Origin: Pseudobdellovibrionaceae bacterium | GTDB taxonomy: Bacteria; Bdellovibrionota; Bdellovibrionia; Bdellovibrionales; JAMPXM01 | DNA length: 36,703 nt | Direction: 5' to 3' | NCBI GenBank assembly: GCA_947462815.1 | Contig: CANHQR010000036.1 | Coordinates: 1 to 36,703, forward strand | Shown: piece after piece, positions 8,431 through 18,397 of the stretch | Layout: every line of letters begins with the position of its first letter | Numbering within the stretch: position 1 is the first letter of the stretch | Notes under the pieces: generated by a model | The model's database searches: none | What the model saw: the letters and a program-made list of their open reading frames with translations, nothing else | Told to the model about the DNA's origin: nothing | Translations under genes and position numbers: made by a program

Positions 8431-8898
8431 TCAAGGTCGCTTGACCCACTCAAAGCGCGAACTCGAATTGAGCTTATGTTTCAAGAACCAACCCGCGGGT
8501 AACTCGATCGCGTACATGGCAGCTCGAGAACTCGGATAACTTTTAAGGTCTTTTTTGCCCATCACTTCGGGCGACATCTCGTACGAGTTGACGAATCTTC
8601 GTTCCACATCGAAGTAGGCGATCGACAAGGGGATCAAAGTATTCTTCATCCAAAACGACAAGATTCGTTCAGACTCAAAGATGAAGATCATGCCGGAGTT
8701 TGGCTTAAGCCTTTCAACAAACATCAATCCGTAGGCACGCTTGAGATCTGTGTCCGCAACCTCAAGCTTCAAAAGCTGACCCGCGAGCCGAACTTCAGCA
8801 TGGGCAAACCGAGGTCTTTGCTCCCTTGAGTCAGCATGAGCCCATGCCACTCCTGCAAAAGTAACGAAGACCAAGAAAAGTAGCGACGACATTCTCAT
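8431..8898 (-). CDS. Exported DUF192 family protein
   Basis: The 155-residue product starts with a signal peptide (MRMSSLLFLVFVTFAGVAWAHA) and then matches the DUF192 fold. Typical family features are the internal LKRAYGLMFVERL, the turn SGMIFIF, the motif SFWMKNTLIPLSIAYFD, and the C-terminal YAIELPAGWFLKHKL. DUF192 proteins are small beta-rich periplasmic or extracellular proteins whose biochemical role is not established. The gene overlaps the Ppx/GppA gene by 4 bases and is the last member of the gatCAB operon. A hairpin follows. Confidence 0.88.
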   Translation of the reverse strand: MRMSSLLFLVFVTFAGVAWAHADSREQRPRFAHAEVRLAGQLLKLEVADTDLKRAYGLMFVERLKPNSGMIFIFESERILSFWMKNTLIPLSIAYFDVERRFVNSYEMSPEVMGKKDLKSYPSSRAAMYAIELPAGWFLKHKLNSSSRFEWVKRP

Positions 8899-9830
8899 CG
8901 GCTAGCTCCACTCGGACCAAATTGAGAAGCGATCAGATCCATCGCAATACCATAGCGGAGACCCCGAATGGAAACTCGTGCCTCAGTCTGCTGGAGTCCA
9001 CGCAGAGCCTCCATCAAGCAGACCGCTCCCGCCACGATGACGTCGGCGCGCTTGGGCTCCATGCCTCCCAGCTGCTTTCGCTCTTCGATCGACATACCTG
9101 CCAATCGATGCACCCACCGCTCGAGTGTGGACAACTCCATTCGATGTCCGTGCACAAGTTCAGATTCAAACGCCCTCCCCAGCTCGACCGAGGCCAAAGT
9201 GGTTGGTGTACCCGCAACCAGCAGCACCTGAGCGGGGATGAGATTGAACTGGTCAAGAGCGCGGGAAACCTCTTGGCGCACAAACTGAATCAGACGTTCC
9301 AGCTCTTCCGCCGAGATCGGATGACCTGTGATGAATTTCTCCGTCAACCGAACACTGCCGACGTTCAAGCTCACGCGTTCGCAAGGACCCTTGGTGTCGC
9401 CAATGACGATCTCTGTAGAGCCCCCGCCAACATCAATGACGGCCGTCCATTCTTGCTTCGCACTTTCCAGCGATCCCAAAAACGTCAGCGCCGCCTCACG
9501 TTCGCCGCTGATGATTTCGATCGGAATACCGTAGCGGGCGCCCAGCTGAATGAAGTCCTGGCCATTCACGGCGTCGCGCGCGGCGCTGGTGGTACAAGCG
9601 CGAACAATGTTGACCTGGTGATGATCGATCAGAGCTTTGAACTCCGCAAAACAATCGGCCGCACGCTGAAGCGCTTCAGGATGTAAGCGTCGTGTCGACT
9701 GTACCTCTTGGCCGAGGCGCGTGATGCGAACCTCGTCGCACAACACGCGCGGGGGCTGCCCCCCGCCTTGGGTTTCGACGATCAACAAAAGCGAGGTGTT
9801 GGTCCCGAGATCGAGTGCAGCGAACTTCAT
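8895..9830 (-). CDS. Ppx/GppA family phosphatase (exopolyphosphatase or pppGpp hydrolase), short form
   Basis: This is an ASKHA-fold enzyme. The N-terminal phosphate-binding motif is LDLGTNTSLLLIVE, the second is VIDVGGGSTEIVIG, and VAGTPTTLASVELG follows near residue 205. Family members remove the terminal phosphate of polyphosphate or convert pppGpp to ppGpp. At 311 aa it has only the two catalytic subdomains and lacks the C-terminal HD-like region of long E. coli enzymes, as in many short Ppx2-type proteins. It starts inside the gatB stop region (4-base overlap) and ends inside the DUF192 start, so all are co-transcribed. The sequence alone does not separate Ppx from GppA activity. Confidence 0.9.
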   Translation of the reverse strand: MKFAALDLGTNTSLLLIVETQGGGQPPRVLCDEVRITRLGQEVQSTRRLHPEALQRAADCFAEFKALIDHHQVNIVRACTTSAARDAVNGQDFIQLGARYGIPIEIISGEREAALTFLGSLESAKQEWTAVIDVGGGSTEIVIGDTKGPCERVSLNVGSVRLTEKFITGHPISAEELERLIQFVRQEVSRALDQFNLIPAQVLLVAGTPTTLASVELGRAFESELVHGHRMELSTLERWVHRLAGMSIEERKQLGGMEPKRADVIVAGAVCLMEALRGLQQTEARVSIRGLRYGIAMDLIASQFGPSGASR

Positions 9831-11272
9831 CCCTTAAGCTTCGCCTTAAGAAGTTGGTTCACCAAATCTGGGCTTGCCTGACCTTTGGTGGCCTTCATCA
9901 CCTGGCCGACAAAGAAGCCGAACAGCTTTTCCTTGCCGCCACGATAGTCCGCCAACTCCTTCGGATTTGCTGCCAAAACTTCGTCAATGGACTTCTCAAT
10001 CGCCGACGTGTCGGTGATCTGGACAAGTCCCTTTTCTTTAACGATCAGCTCGGGAGCCTTCCCGCTGGTCCACATCTCCGCAAAAACCGTCTTAGCGATC
10101 TTTCCCGAAATGGTGCCTTTATCGATCAAGGCAATCATCTCGCCCAAATGCTCCGCTGAAATCGGGCTTTGATTCACAGTTTTCTTGGAGTCATTCAATT
10201 CACGGAGTAGCTCTGTCATAACCCAATTCGACGCCGCCTTCGCGTTCCCTGAGGCACGAACCACCTTTTCAAAGTAGTCCGCTAAATCCTTTTCAGCCGT
10301 GAGGACCTGACTGTCATATTCCGGCAGCTTGTACTCCGCCTGAAAACGAGCAGCACGAGCCAAAGGCATTTCCGGCAGCTTCGCTCGAAGAGCCTCAATT
10401 TCCGGCTTGTTGAGCACCAATGGGAGCAGATCGGGATCTGGGAAATATCGGTAGTCGTGAGCCTCCTCTTTGGAGCGCATCGCGAAGGTGCGATTCTTAT
10501 CGGGATCATAGAGTCGGGTTTCTTGACGGATCTTTTCTCCCGACTCAACAGCGTCAATCTGGCGGAGTATTTCGTACTCAATCGCCTTTTCAACAAAGCG
10601 GAAGGAGTTGATGTTTTTGATCTCAACGCGCGTGCCGAACTTGGGATCGCCGCGCTTACGCACACTCACGTTGCAGTCGCAACGGAAGGAACCTTCCTCA
10701 AGGTTGCCATCGCAGATCTCGAGATACTGCACCATCTTGTGCACCGTCCGGGCGTACTCAGCCGCCTCCTCCGGCCCACGCAAGTCAGGACCTGAGACGA
10801 TTTCCAAGAGAGGTACACTCGCGCGATTGAGGTTGATGAGCGAGCAGTCACCCTGGTGGGTGGACTTGCCCGCATCCTCCTCCACATGCGCCCGGATGAT
10901 CTCGATGGATTTCTTTTTCCCGTCGTGGAAGAACTCGACGCGCCCATTCTCACAAAGCGGCAAATCGAACTGCGAGATCTGATAGCCCTTAGGCAAATCC
11001 GGATAGAAGTACTGCTTTCGCGAAAAGACGCTCTTCTCGCGAATCGTGCAACCCAAGGCCAATCCGGTTTTCACCGCATACTCGATGGCTGTTCGATTCA
11101 CCGTCGGCAAAGCACCGGGCATCCCTGTACACACCTCGCAAACACATTCGTTGTCGCCCGAGGCAAAAGCCGTCGAGTCCGTGCAGAACATCTTCGACTT
11201 GGTCTGCAGCTGCACATGAATTTCAATGCCAATGACTGGCTCATAGGCTCCAAAGCGTGTTTCAGATGACAT
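9827..11272 (-). CDS. gatB: Asp-tRNA(Asn)/Glu-tRNA(Gln) amidotransferase subunit B
   Basis: GatB is the kinase and tRNA-binding subunit of GatCAB, which converts mischarged Glu-tRNA(Gln) and Asp-tRNA(Asn) to the amidated forms. The N-terminal cradle domain starts YEPVIGIEIHVQLQTKSKMFC. The zinc-site cysteines follow in the CVCEVCTGMPG region. The signature LPKGYQISQFDLPLC and the segment DYRYFPDPDLLPL are present, with the helical and YqeY-like tail (SPDLVNQLLKAKL) at the end. I chose the ATG at 11272 because GGAGG lies just upstream; a start at 11296 would add eight residues. The gene overlaps gatA by 11 bases. The system implies that the organism lacks GlnRS, AsnRS or both. Confidence 0.96.
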   Translation of the reverse strand: MSSETRFGAYEPVIGIEIHVQLQTKSKMFCTDSTAFASGDNECVCEVCTGMPGALPTVNRTAIEYAVKTGLALGCTIREKSVFSRKQYFYPDLPKGYQISQFDLPLCENGRVEFFHDGKKKSIEIIRAHVEEDAGKSTHQGDCSLINLNRASVPLLEIVSGPDLRGPEEAAEYARTVHKMVQYLEICDGNLEEGSFRCDCNVSVRKRGDPKFGTRVEIKNINSFRFVEKAIEYEILRQIDAVESGEKIRQETRLYDPDKNRTFAMRSKEEAHDYRYFPDPDLLPLVLNKPEIEALRAKLPEMPLARAARFQAEYKLPEYDSQVLTAEKDLADYFEKVVRASGNAKAASNWVMTELLRELNDSKKTVNQSPISAEHLGEMIALIDKGTISGKIAKTVFAEMWTSGKAPELIVKEKGLVQITDTSAIEKSIDEVLAANPKELADYRGGKEKLFGFFVGQVMKATKGQASPDLVNQLLKAKLKG

Positions 11273-12734
11273 GCGGCCTCCGCGACTTTGCAGCACCCAG
11301 ATCTTTTTCGAGGGCCGAAGAAACGTTAAACAAGCGAGACTCTTCGAAGTGAGGCGCCATCAGTTGGACACCGATTGGCAAACCATCCTTGGAGAAGCCG
11401 GCGGGCACCGACATGCCGGGCAACCCAGCGAGATTGGTCGATGTCGTGAAAATGTCATTCAGATACATCGAGAGCGGATCATTGATTCGTTCGCCGATCT
11501 TAAAAGCCGGAGAGGTACAAACAGGGCTCAAGATCACATCACATTGCGAGAAGGCGCGTGAGAACTCGTCGCGAATCAAGCGGCGCACTTGCGAAGCTTT
11601 TTGATAGTAAGCATCATAGTAGCCGCTTGAAAGAGCGTAAGTGCCCAACATGATCCTTCTCTTGACCTCAGGTCCAAAGCCCTCGCCGCGCGAGCTCGAA
11701 TACAAATCGTCCAATTCACCTTTGGCGGCATTCTTCGATCGGTGGCCAAAGCGCATGCCATCGTAGCGCGCAAGATTGGAAGACGCTTCACTGGTGGCAA
11801 CGAGGTAGTAAACAGGCACCGCATATTTCACGAGCGGCAACTCGACATCGACAAGAATCGCACCGCGCTTCTTCAAGGCGTCGATGCTTTCGCGCGTCAC
11901 GCGTTCGACATCGTCATCCATCTTCTCGGCGAAATATTGCTTCGGTAAACCAATACGCAGGCCCTTTACTTGATCGGTGATTTGCTGTGAGAAAAGGGGC
12001 ACTGACACATCGGCGCTGGTCGAATCGCGCTCACAGCGACCGGAGATCACCTCTAAAATCAATGCGGCGTCTTCGGTCGATAAAGCCATCGGACCCGCTT
12101 GATCCAGGCTCGATGCGAAGGCAATGATTCCATAGCGGCTCACGCGACCGTACGTGGGCTTAATACCAAACAAGCCACAGAAGCTTGAGGGCTGGCGAAT
12201 CGAGCCGCCCGTGTCCGTGCCGATCGAGGCCAAGGCCATCCGCGCCGCCACCGAGGCTGCGGAGCCACCGCTCGATCCTCCTGGAACAAATTCCGGATTC
12301 CAGGGGTTCTTCACGGAGCCGAAGGCCGAGTTTTCATTCGACGAACCCATGCCGAACTCATCCAGGCTCGTCTTGCCGATGCAGATCGCGCCCGCATCTT
12401 CCAGACGACGAACAACGGTCGCCGAGTAGGGCGGGATAAAATTCGCCAAGATTTTCGATGAGGCTGTTGTGCGAAGACCCTTTGTGCAAAGCAGATCCTT
12501 GATCGCGATCGGGACGCCCGCAAGGGGACCGACAGCTTCTCCCCGCGCCAGGCGCGCATCGACTTCCGCGGCTTGGGCCTCTGCCCGAGAGTTGACCGTG
12601 GTGAAAGCGCCGATCTTCGGATCGAGTTCGCCGATGCGTTTGAGGAAATGGCGGGTCACTTCGACCGCAGAAACCTTGCGGTTACGAACCGCGCGCCCCA
12701 CTTCAGAACAAGTCGCGAAAGTTAGATCCATCAT
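11262..12734 (-). CDS. gatA: Asp-tRNA(Asn)/Glu-tRNA(Gln) amidotransferase subunit A
   Basis: GatA is the glutaminase subunit of GatCAB and releases ammonia from glutamine through the amidase-signature fold. The Ser-cisSer-Lys triad is complete: Lys79 (PIAIKD), Ser154 (GGSSGGS) and Ser178 (TDTGGSIR). As I recall, these are the same positions as in the Staphylococcus aureus enzyme. Length (490 aa) is normal. The start overlaps the gatC stop by 4 bases and the end overlaps the gatB start, so the three subunits are translationally coupled in the order C-A-B. Confidence 0.97.
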   Translation of the reverse strand: MMDLTFATCSEVGRAVRNRKVSAVEVTRHFLKRIGELDPKIGAFTTVNSRAEAQAAEVDARLARGEAVGPLAGVPIAIKDLLCTKGLRTTASSKILANFIPPYSATVVRRLEDAGAICIGKTSLDEFGMGSSNENSAFGSVKNPWNPEFVPGGSSGGSAASVAARMALASIGTDTGGSIRQPSSFCGLFGIKPTYGRVSRYGIIAFASSLDQAGPMALSTEDAALILEVISGRCERDSTSADVSVPLFSQQITDQVKGLRIGLPKQYFAEKMDDDVERVTRESIDALKKRGAILVDVELPLVKYAVPVYYLVATSEASSNLARYDGMRFGHRSKNAAKGELDDLYSSSRGEGFGPEVKRRIMLGTYALSSGYYDAYYQKASQVRRLIRDEFSRAFSQCDVILSPVCTSPAFKIGERINDPLSMYLNDIFTTSTNLAGLPGMSVPAGFSKDGLPIGVQLMAPHFEESRLFNVSSALEKDLGAAKSRRPHVI

Positions 12735-13066
12735 CCCACCACCGGAGGAACTTTAAACAGATTGCCGGAACGATCCGGAGCATTTTCCAAGAAGGCCTCA
12801 GCCGGCTCGCGTCGCTCAACGCGGTCTTCGCGCAAACGCAGCGTTAAATCAGTCGGCGTGACCATAGGCTCAACATCCTGGGTGTTCACTTCGGCGAGCT
12901 GCTCGAAGTTTGCCAACACCATGGAGAGCTGCTGCGAGATGCTTTCAAGTTCAGCATCACTGAGTTTGAGTCTTGATAGTTCAGCGACCTTCGCCACAGC
13001 GCTCTTATCGAGGCGAGGCGAACCGGGCGTCGCGGAAGGAGAGGAGTCCGATTTAGAATTTGCCAT
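12731..13066 (-). CDS. gatC: Asp-tRNA(Asn)/Glu-tRNA(Gln) amidotransferase subunit C
   Basis: GatC wraps around the GatA-GatB interface and stabilises the amidotransferase. The 111-residue product has the family pattern VAKVAELSRLKLSDAELE, then LSMVLANFEQLAEVNTQDVEPM, and ends with the FLENAPDRSGNLFKVPPVVG tail. About 20 Ser/Pro-rich residues at the N-terminus are extra compared with typical 95-aa GatC. It is the first gene of the gatC-gatA-gatB-ppx/gppA-DUF192 operon. The operon promoter must lie in the 89-base gap shared with divergent ligA. Confidence 0.95.
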   Translation of the reverse strand: MANSKSDSSPSATPGSPRLDKSAVAKVAELSRLKLSDAELESISQQLSMVLANFEQLAEVNTQDVEPMVTPTDLTLRLREDRVERREPAEAFLENAPDRSGNLFKVPPVVG

Positions 13067-13146
13067 GTAAGCTGTTTATTAGACGCAGCTCATATTGTCC
13101 AACGTCCCCAAAAAGACGCTGCCTCACGCCACGCGTTGTCAGTTAA

Positions 13147-15285
<2,139 letters not shown>

Positions 15286-15313
15286 GGCGCCCCACGCAGT
15301 CTGAGCTTTCGAC

Positions 15314-15850
15314 CTAGCGAATGACAATTTCGCCGAAAACGGAGTTCGCCTCGATCTTCAGGTGCGGTTTGTTCGCATCAAAACCGGGCGATCGATAAAT
15401 TCCATTCCCCAAGGCTCCGGTTTTGTCGCCACGAACATTGATTTTGCCAAAAGCCGTGTTGCTTTCGACGACCAAGGGCAGCTCACGCGGAGTTTGGACT
15501 TCGGTTTTTCCAAACACCGTTGAGATTTCAACACCCTTTTCCAGATCGGCGGGCTCCACGCTGGACAGATCCAAACGGGATTGGCCAAACACGGTATTGA
15601 AGTTCCGATTCACGAAGTCGCCGGTTCGAGCGTTGAGATCAGCTTCGGTGAACACGACGTCGGTCGCCGTCGCCACTTTTTCGAATTTTGCGCCGTTGAT
15701 GCTAATACCAAAGGAACCGAACATCATTTTCACGCCCAAGTAGATCAGAGCGAGACTGAAGAGGATGCGAAGAATCGGCAAATCCACCTTCAAAATAGTT
15801 TGCAAGAGCAGCAACAAGCCGATGGCCAAAAATCCCAGTCCCCAAAACAT
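15314..15850 (-). CDS. LiaF-like membrane protein (LiaI/LiaF transmembrane plus beta domain)
   Basis: I chose ATG 15850 because GGAGG sits five bases before it; the upstream in-frame ATG would add 17 residues. The product starts with a hydrophobic hairpin (MFWGLGFLAIGLLLLLQ, then LPILRILFSLALIYLGVKMMFG) that resembles the LiaI/LiaF membrane region. The C-terminal half is a beta-rich domain with repeated xxVFGxxxV units (NTVFGQSRLD, STVFGKTEV, NTAFGKINV, NSVFGEIVI), as in LiaF/YvqF C-terminal domains. In Firmicutes, LiaF restrains a cell-envelope stress sensor kinase. No kinase is adjacent here, so the role is unknown; an envelope-stress or scaffold function is plausible. Confidence 0.8.
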   Translation of the reverse strand: MFWGLGFLAIGLLLLLQTILKVDLPILRILFSLALIYLGVKMMFGSFGISINGAKFEKVATATDVVFTEADLNARTGDFVNRNFNTVFGQSRLDLSSVEPADLEKGVEISTVFGKTEVQTPRELPLVVESNTAFGKINVRGDKTGALGNGIYRSPGFDANKPHLKIEANSVFGEIVIR

Positions 15851-15973
15851 CTTCGCCTCCTGAAGCTGTGTCAGTTGCTGATTTAGGCGGCGACCTCTCA
15901 CCTGTCCAATTTAAAACTCATCAAAGTTGAAGTCGTGGATGACTTACAAAGTGGGAAAGTGCCCAAAAGCAAA

Positions 15974-16006
15974 GTCGCGCCTCTCGCAAGATGAGATCGG
16001 CGCGAC
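15974..16006 (-). terminator. Terminator after the histone gene
   Basis: An 8-bp perfect stem (GTCGCGCC at 15974-15981 with GGCGCGAC at 15999-16006) has a further TCTC/GAGA pairing inside the loop. On the minus strand it is followed by TTTGCTTTT. It lies about 100 bases past the histone stop. Confidence 0.65.
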
Positions 16007-16103
16007 CTGCGTCGGTGCGAGGGCTCTCAAAGCATGAGCTCGATGACTCAAGTCTTTAGCCGACGCACCGATCGTGAGTTCAACTCGATAAACGAACCCT
16101 CGA

Positions 16104-16298
16104 TCAGATATGTTCGATGACAATATCGCGAGCCATGACAGTCTTACGACCGTCGGCCTTAGCGGCTTCGATGCCCTTCAGGCAAAGACGCTCGATCGCC
16201 TTGCTGAGTACATCAATGGTTTCCGCCGAGGTGTTGCACTCGCCTTTTTCTTTGATGAGTTTTTTCACTTTGCTCGTCACAACGAGAACGTCCGCCAT
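16104..16298 (-). CDS. Bacterial histone, single histone-fold protein
   Basis: This 64-residue protein is nearly all histone fold. Helix 1 spans about residues 5-16 (VVTSKVKKLIKEK), a short loop (GECNTSAET) follows, the long helix 2 spans about 27-48 (IDVLSKAIERLCLKGIEAAKAD), and the end is GRKTVMARDIVIEHI. The RKTV-x-x-x-D motif is the conserved loop/helix 3 signature of archaeal histones. The closest described relative that I can recall is the Bdellovibrio bacteriovorus histone Bd0055 (HBb), an abundant nucleoid protein with a DNA-binding mode different from archaeal and eukaryotic histones. A strong ribosome binding site (GAGGGGGT) four bases from the ATG suggests high expression. It is transcribed alone, with its own terminator. 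It contains two Cys, unusual for such small DNA-binding proteins. Confidence 0.9.
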   Translation of the reverse strand: MADVLVVTSKVKKLIKEKGECNTSAETIDVLSKAIERLCLKGIEAAKADGRKTVMARDIVIEHI

Positions 16299-16433
16299 AT
16301 TACCCCCTCAAGAAGATGAATCCCGAGACGTTAAACCCGACCGAAGGCTTGTGCCGCGATCATCAAAAAAAGTCTAAGCAGGCCCACAATGCGATTCAAG
16401 CCGAATTGGCTCGACTTCTAATGCCCCGCAGCG

Positions 16434-17201
16434 TTAATCAGCCGCCCCAATCGAGGAGGCGTTGGCTCGCCGGCGTTCGATCATCGAGATCAAGACGATC
16501 GACACTTCGTAAAGGATCACGAGCGGCACAAACAAGAGCACCATACTCAAGACGTCCGGAGGGGTCACGACAGCAGAAACAACCGACAAGACCACGATTG
16601 CATAGCGTCGCGTCGACCGCAGACCTGCGGATCTTAGAATCCCCAGAAGTCCCAGAATCACCATCACAACGGGGAGCTCGAAACAGACGGCAAAGACCAA
16701 AACCATCGTGGCAAAAAAGGAGAAGTACTCCGAAATCGTGATGAGGGGCCGATCTGTTGTGCCGCCGAAAGTGAAGAGAAAATCGAAGGCTGCTGGCAAC
16801 ACCAGGAAGTAGGCGAAACTCGCGCCAATCACGAAGAGCGCGCTCGAGGACACGATGAAAGCCATCGCATATTTCCGCTCGTGTCGATACAAACCTGGCG
16901 CGACGAAGCACCAAGCTTGGTACAGCCAAAACGGGCACGTCAGGATGAGGCCAGCCACCCCCGACAATTTGAAATGCGCCATGAACTTATCCATGGGGTG
17001 GGTGAACACCAAGCCGCCCTCAGGCAGAAACTGTTGTACCGGCTGTCGCACCAAATCAAAGAGAACATCAGAATAGAAGAAGGCAATGCTCACGCCAATG
17101 ATCATAGCATACAGCGAGCGAATGATTCGTGTTCGCAGCTCGGCCAGATGGTCCGTCAGCGTGAGCTGATCCACGCCATTTTCGTCGTGCGGATCTCTCA
17201 T
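16434..17201 (-). CDS. tatC: Sec-independent protein translocase subunit TatC
   Basis: TatC is the twin-arginine signal peptide receptor of the Tat pathway, which exports folded proteins. The 255-residue product has the N-terminal LTLTDHLAELRTRIIRSL signature with the conserved HLxELRxR. Six membrane spans follow, with the conserved Pro/Phe-rich FTHPMDKFMAHFKLSGVAG, the first periplasmic loop, and PFWLYQAWCFVAPGLYRHER. The end of the protein is YAIVVLSVVSAVVTPPDVLS plus a charged tail. The ATG overlaps the TatB stop by 4 bases (ATGA). No TatA is encoded here; it may lie elsewhere. Confidence 0.96.
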   Translation of the reverse strand: MRDPHDENGVDQLTLTDHLAELRTRIIRSLYAMIIGVSIAFFYSDVLFDLVRQPVQQFLPEGGLVFTHPMDKFMAHFKLSGVAGLILTCPFWLYQAWCFVAPGLYRHERKYAMAFIVSSSALFVIGASFAYFLVLPAAFDFLFTFGGTTDRPLITISEYFSFFATMVLVFAVCFELPVVMVILGLLGILRSAGLRSTRRYAIVVLSVVSAVVTPPDVLSMVLLFVPLVILYEVSIVLISMIERRRANASSIGAAD

Positions 17202-17587
17202 GACTTGTCACCTGGTTCGCGAGGGGGGAGGTGAACCGAGTGTTCGGGTTCCTGCAAAGCGCTGGTCGCATGTTGCGGAAGGGGCTCGGCGATCGGAGCT
17301 TCAGGCGGCGAGGTCGCGTCGTCCTGCGATGAGGCCGGTTGAGATGGAGGTTCCTGTCTCGGCTGCGCGAAGACTGAACCCTTCACATCGTCCTTGAATT
17401 TACGCAACTCGCGATCTGCGCCGTCGCGAGCATCGATGAAGCCTGTCGCCACATCGCCAAACATGCGTTTGAATTCGCCTATGAACTTTCCAACGGTACG
17501 GGCGACTTCGGGAAGTTGCTTTGGCCCGATCGCCACAAGGGCAATCACGGCGATCAAAATCATTTCGCTGAAGCCAATATCAAACAT
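17198..17587 (-). CDS. tatB: Sec-independent protein translocase subunit TatB
   Basis: The 129-residue protein starts MFDIGFSEMILIAVIALVAIGPKQLPEVARTVG. This is a short N-terminal membrane helix, then a Gly-Pro hinge, then an amphipathic helix, as in the TatA/B family. The Glu in the helix (SEMILI) and the length favour TatB, which with TatC forms the signal-peptide-binding complex. The cytoplasmic tail after residue 75 is Pro/Gln/Ala-rich and probably disordered. It is coupled to tatC by a 4-base overlap. Functional TatA-like activity cannot be excluded, because some bacteria use one bifunctional TatA/B. Confidence 0.9.
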   Translation of the reverse strand: MFDIGFSEMILIAVIALVAIGPKQLPEVARTVGKFIGEFKRMFGDVATGFIDARDGADRELRKFKDDVKGSVFAQPRQEPPSQPASSQDDATSPPEAPIAEPLPQHATSALQEPEHSVHLPPREPGDKS

Positions 17588-17623
17588 GCCGTGAGTCTAC
17601 CGGGCACGGCGGGCAGCTGTCAG

Positions 17624-18235
17624 CTACTGCTTTTTGGACTTTTCCAGTTCCGAGAGCGGCACGGCGATGAGGCCGCGTTCGAGGAGCTGCTCACGCGCAT
17701 ACTCCGAGCCCGTCCGCGCGAAGGCTTCGTAGAGACGCAAGATATTGGCCTCACTCTGAAGCTTCGACTGCGAACTGATCCAAGCCAGGACGTCCATAAA
17801 CTCGGTAAATCTCCGCGAGTATTCTCGATAGACGCGCGTCGAAAGGTCATCGCGCACATTCTCTGCCAGGGAAGAGTAGGCCGCAACACCCATATCGGCG
17901 TAGTAATCGACATCGACAATTTTTCGTTGAAGCGAATCGGAAAAGAAGCCGCTGATGTACAGGGCTCGATCCGCCGTGCGTTTCAAGAGCTCTACGCGCT
18001 GGGCCGGCTCTGAGCTCATCGCACGCAAATAGGCTTCCGCTAGAGTGGATCGCTGGCGTCGACCCTGTTCATCGAACTCATCAAATAAATGCTCAGCAGG
18101 GACGTGAAACTCGAGCAAACGAATCAAATAGTCTTTGGCTGATGGAAATGTGTCCATCCGGCGAGACGACAAAGCCGAGTCCACCACTTCGGCAAAGTAC
18201 TCCCGGCTGGAGACGAAAAAGGCCTTCGTCGACAT
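17624..18235 (-). CDS. Conserved-looking protein of unknown function
   Basis: I do not recognise this 203-residue protein. It has no signal peptide, membrane helix or cysteine motif. The sequence is rich in charged and aromatic residues and looks mostly alpha-helical (KDYLIRLLEFHVPAEHLF, VELLKRTADRALYISGFFSD, RVYREYSRRFTEFMDVLAWI), ending in a Lys-rich tail. A soluble helical-bundle protein is the best structural guess. It lies 36 bases upstream of tatB on the same strand, so it may head a three-gene unit with tatB-tatC. AAGGGA precedes the ATG at a rather long distance. Codon use looks like that of its neighbours, and the long intact frame in a compact operon supports a real gene. Confidence 0.75.
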   Translation of the reverse strand: MSTKAFFVSSREYFAEVVDSALSSRRMDTFPSAKDYLIRLLEFHVPAEHLFDEFDEQGRRQRSTLAEAYLRAMSSEPAQRVELLKRTADRALYISGFFSDSLQRKIVDVDYYADMGVAAYSSLAENVRDDLSTRVYREYSRRFTEFMDVLAWISSQSKLQSEANILRLYEAFARTGSEYAREQLLERGLIAVPLSELEKSKKQ

Positions 18236-18367
18236 CGCGTGAGATCCCTTCGAACTCGCGCCGAATCGGCCGCGCGAGTCTGATCTCAGTTTATCAACTC
18301 GCTGAGAGATCGAGAGAAATCATGAGGCGAATTTCGACCTTGGGCGAGTCAATTTCTCAGAATGAGA

Positions 18368-18385
18368 CGCGGCTTGAAAGCCGCG
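18368..18385 (-). terminator. Hairpin after the M16 peptidase gene
   Basis: A perfect 7-bp stem (CGCGGCT at 18368-18374 with AGCCGCG at 18379-18385) with a TGAA loop lies 12 bases past the stop. No strong T tract follows on the minus strand. Confidence 0.5.
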
Positions 18386-18397
18386 CTTATACCAAGA

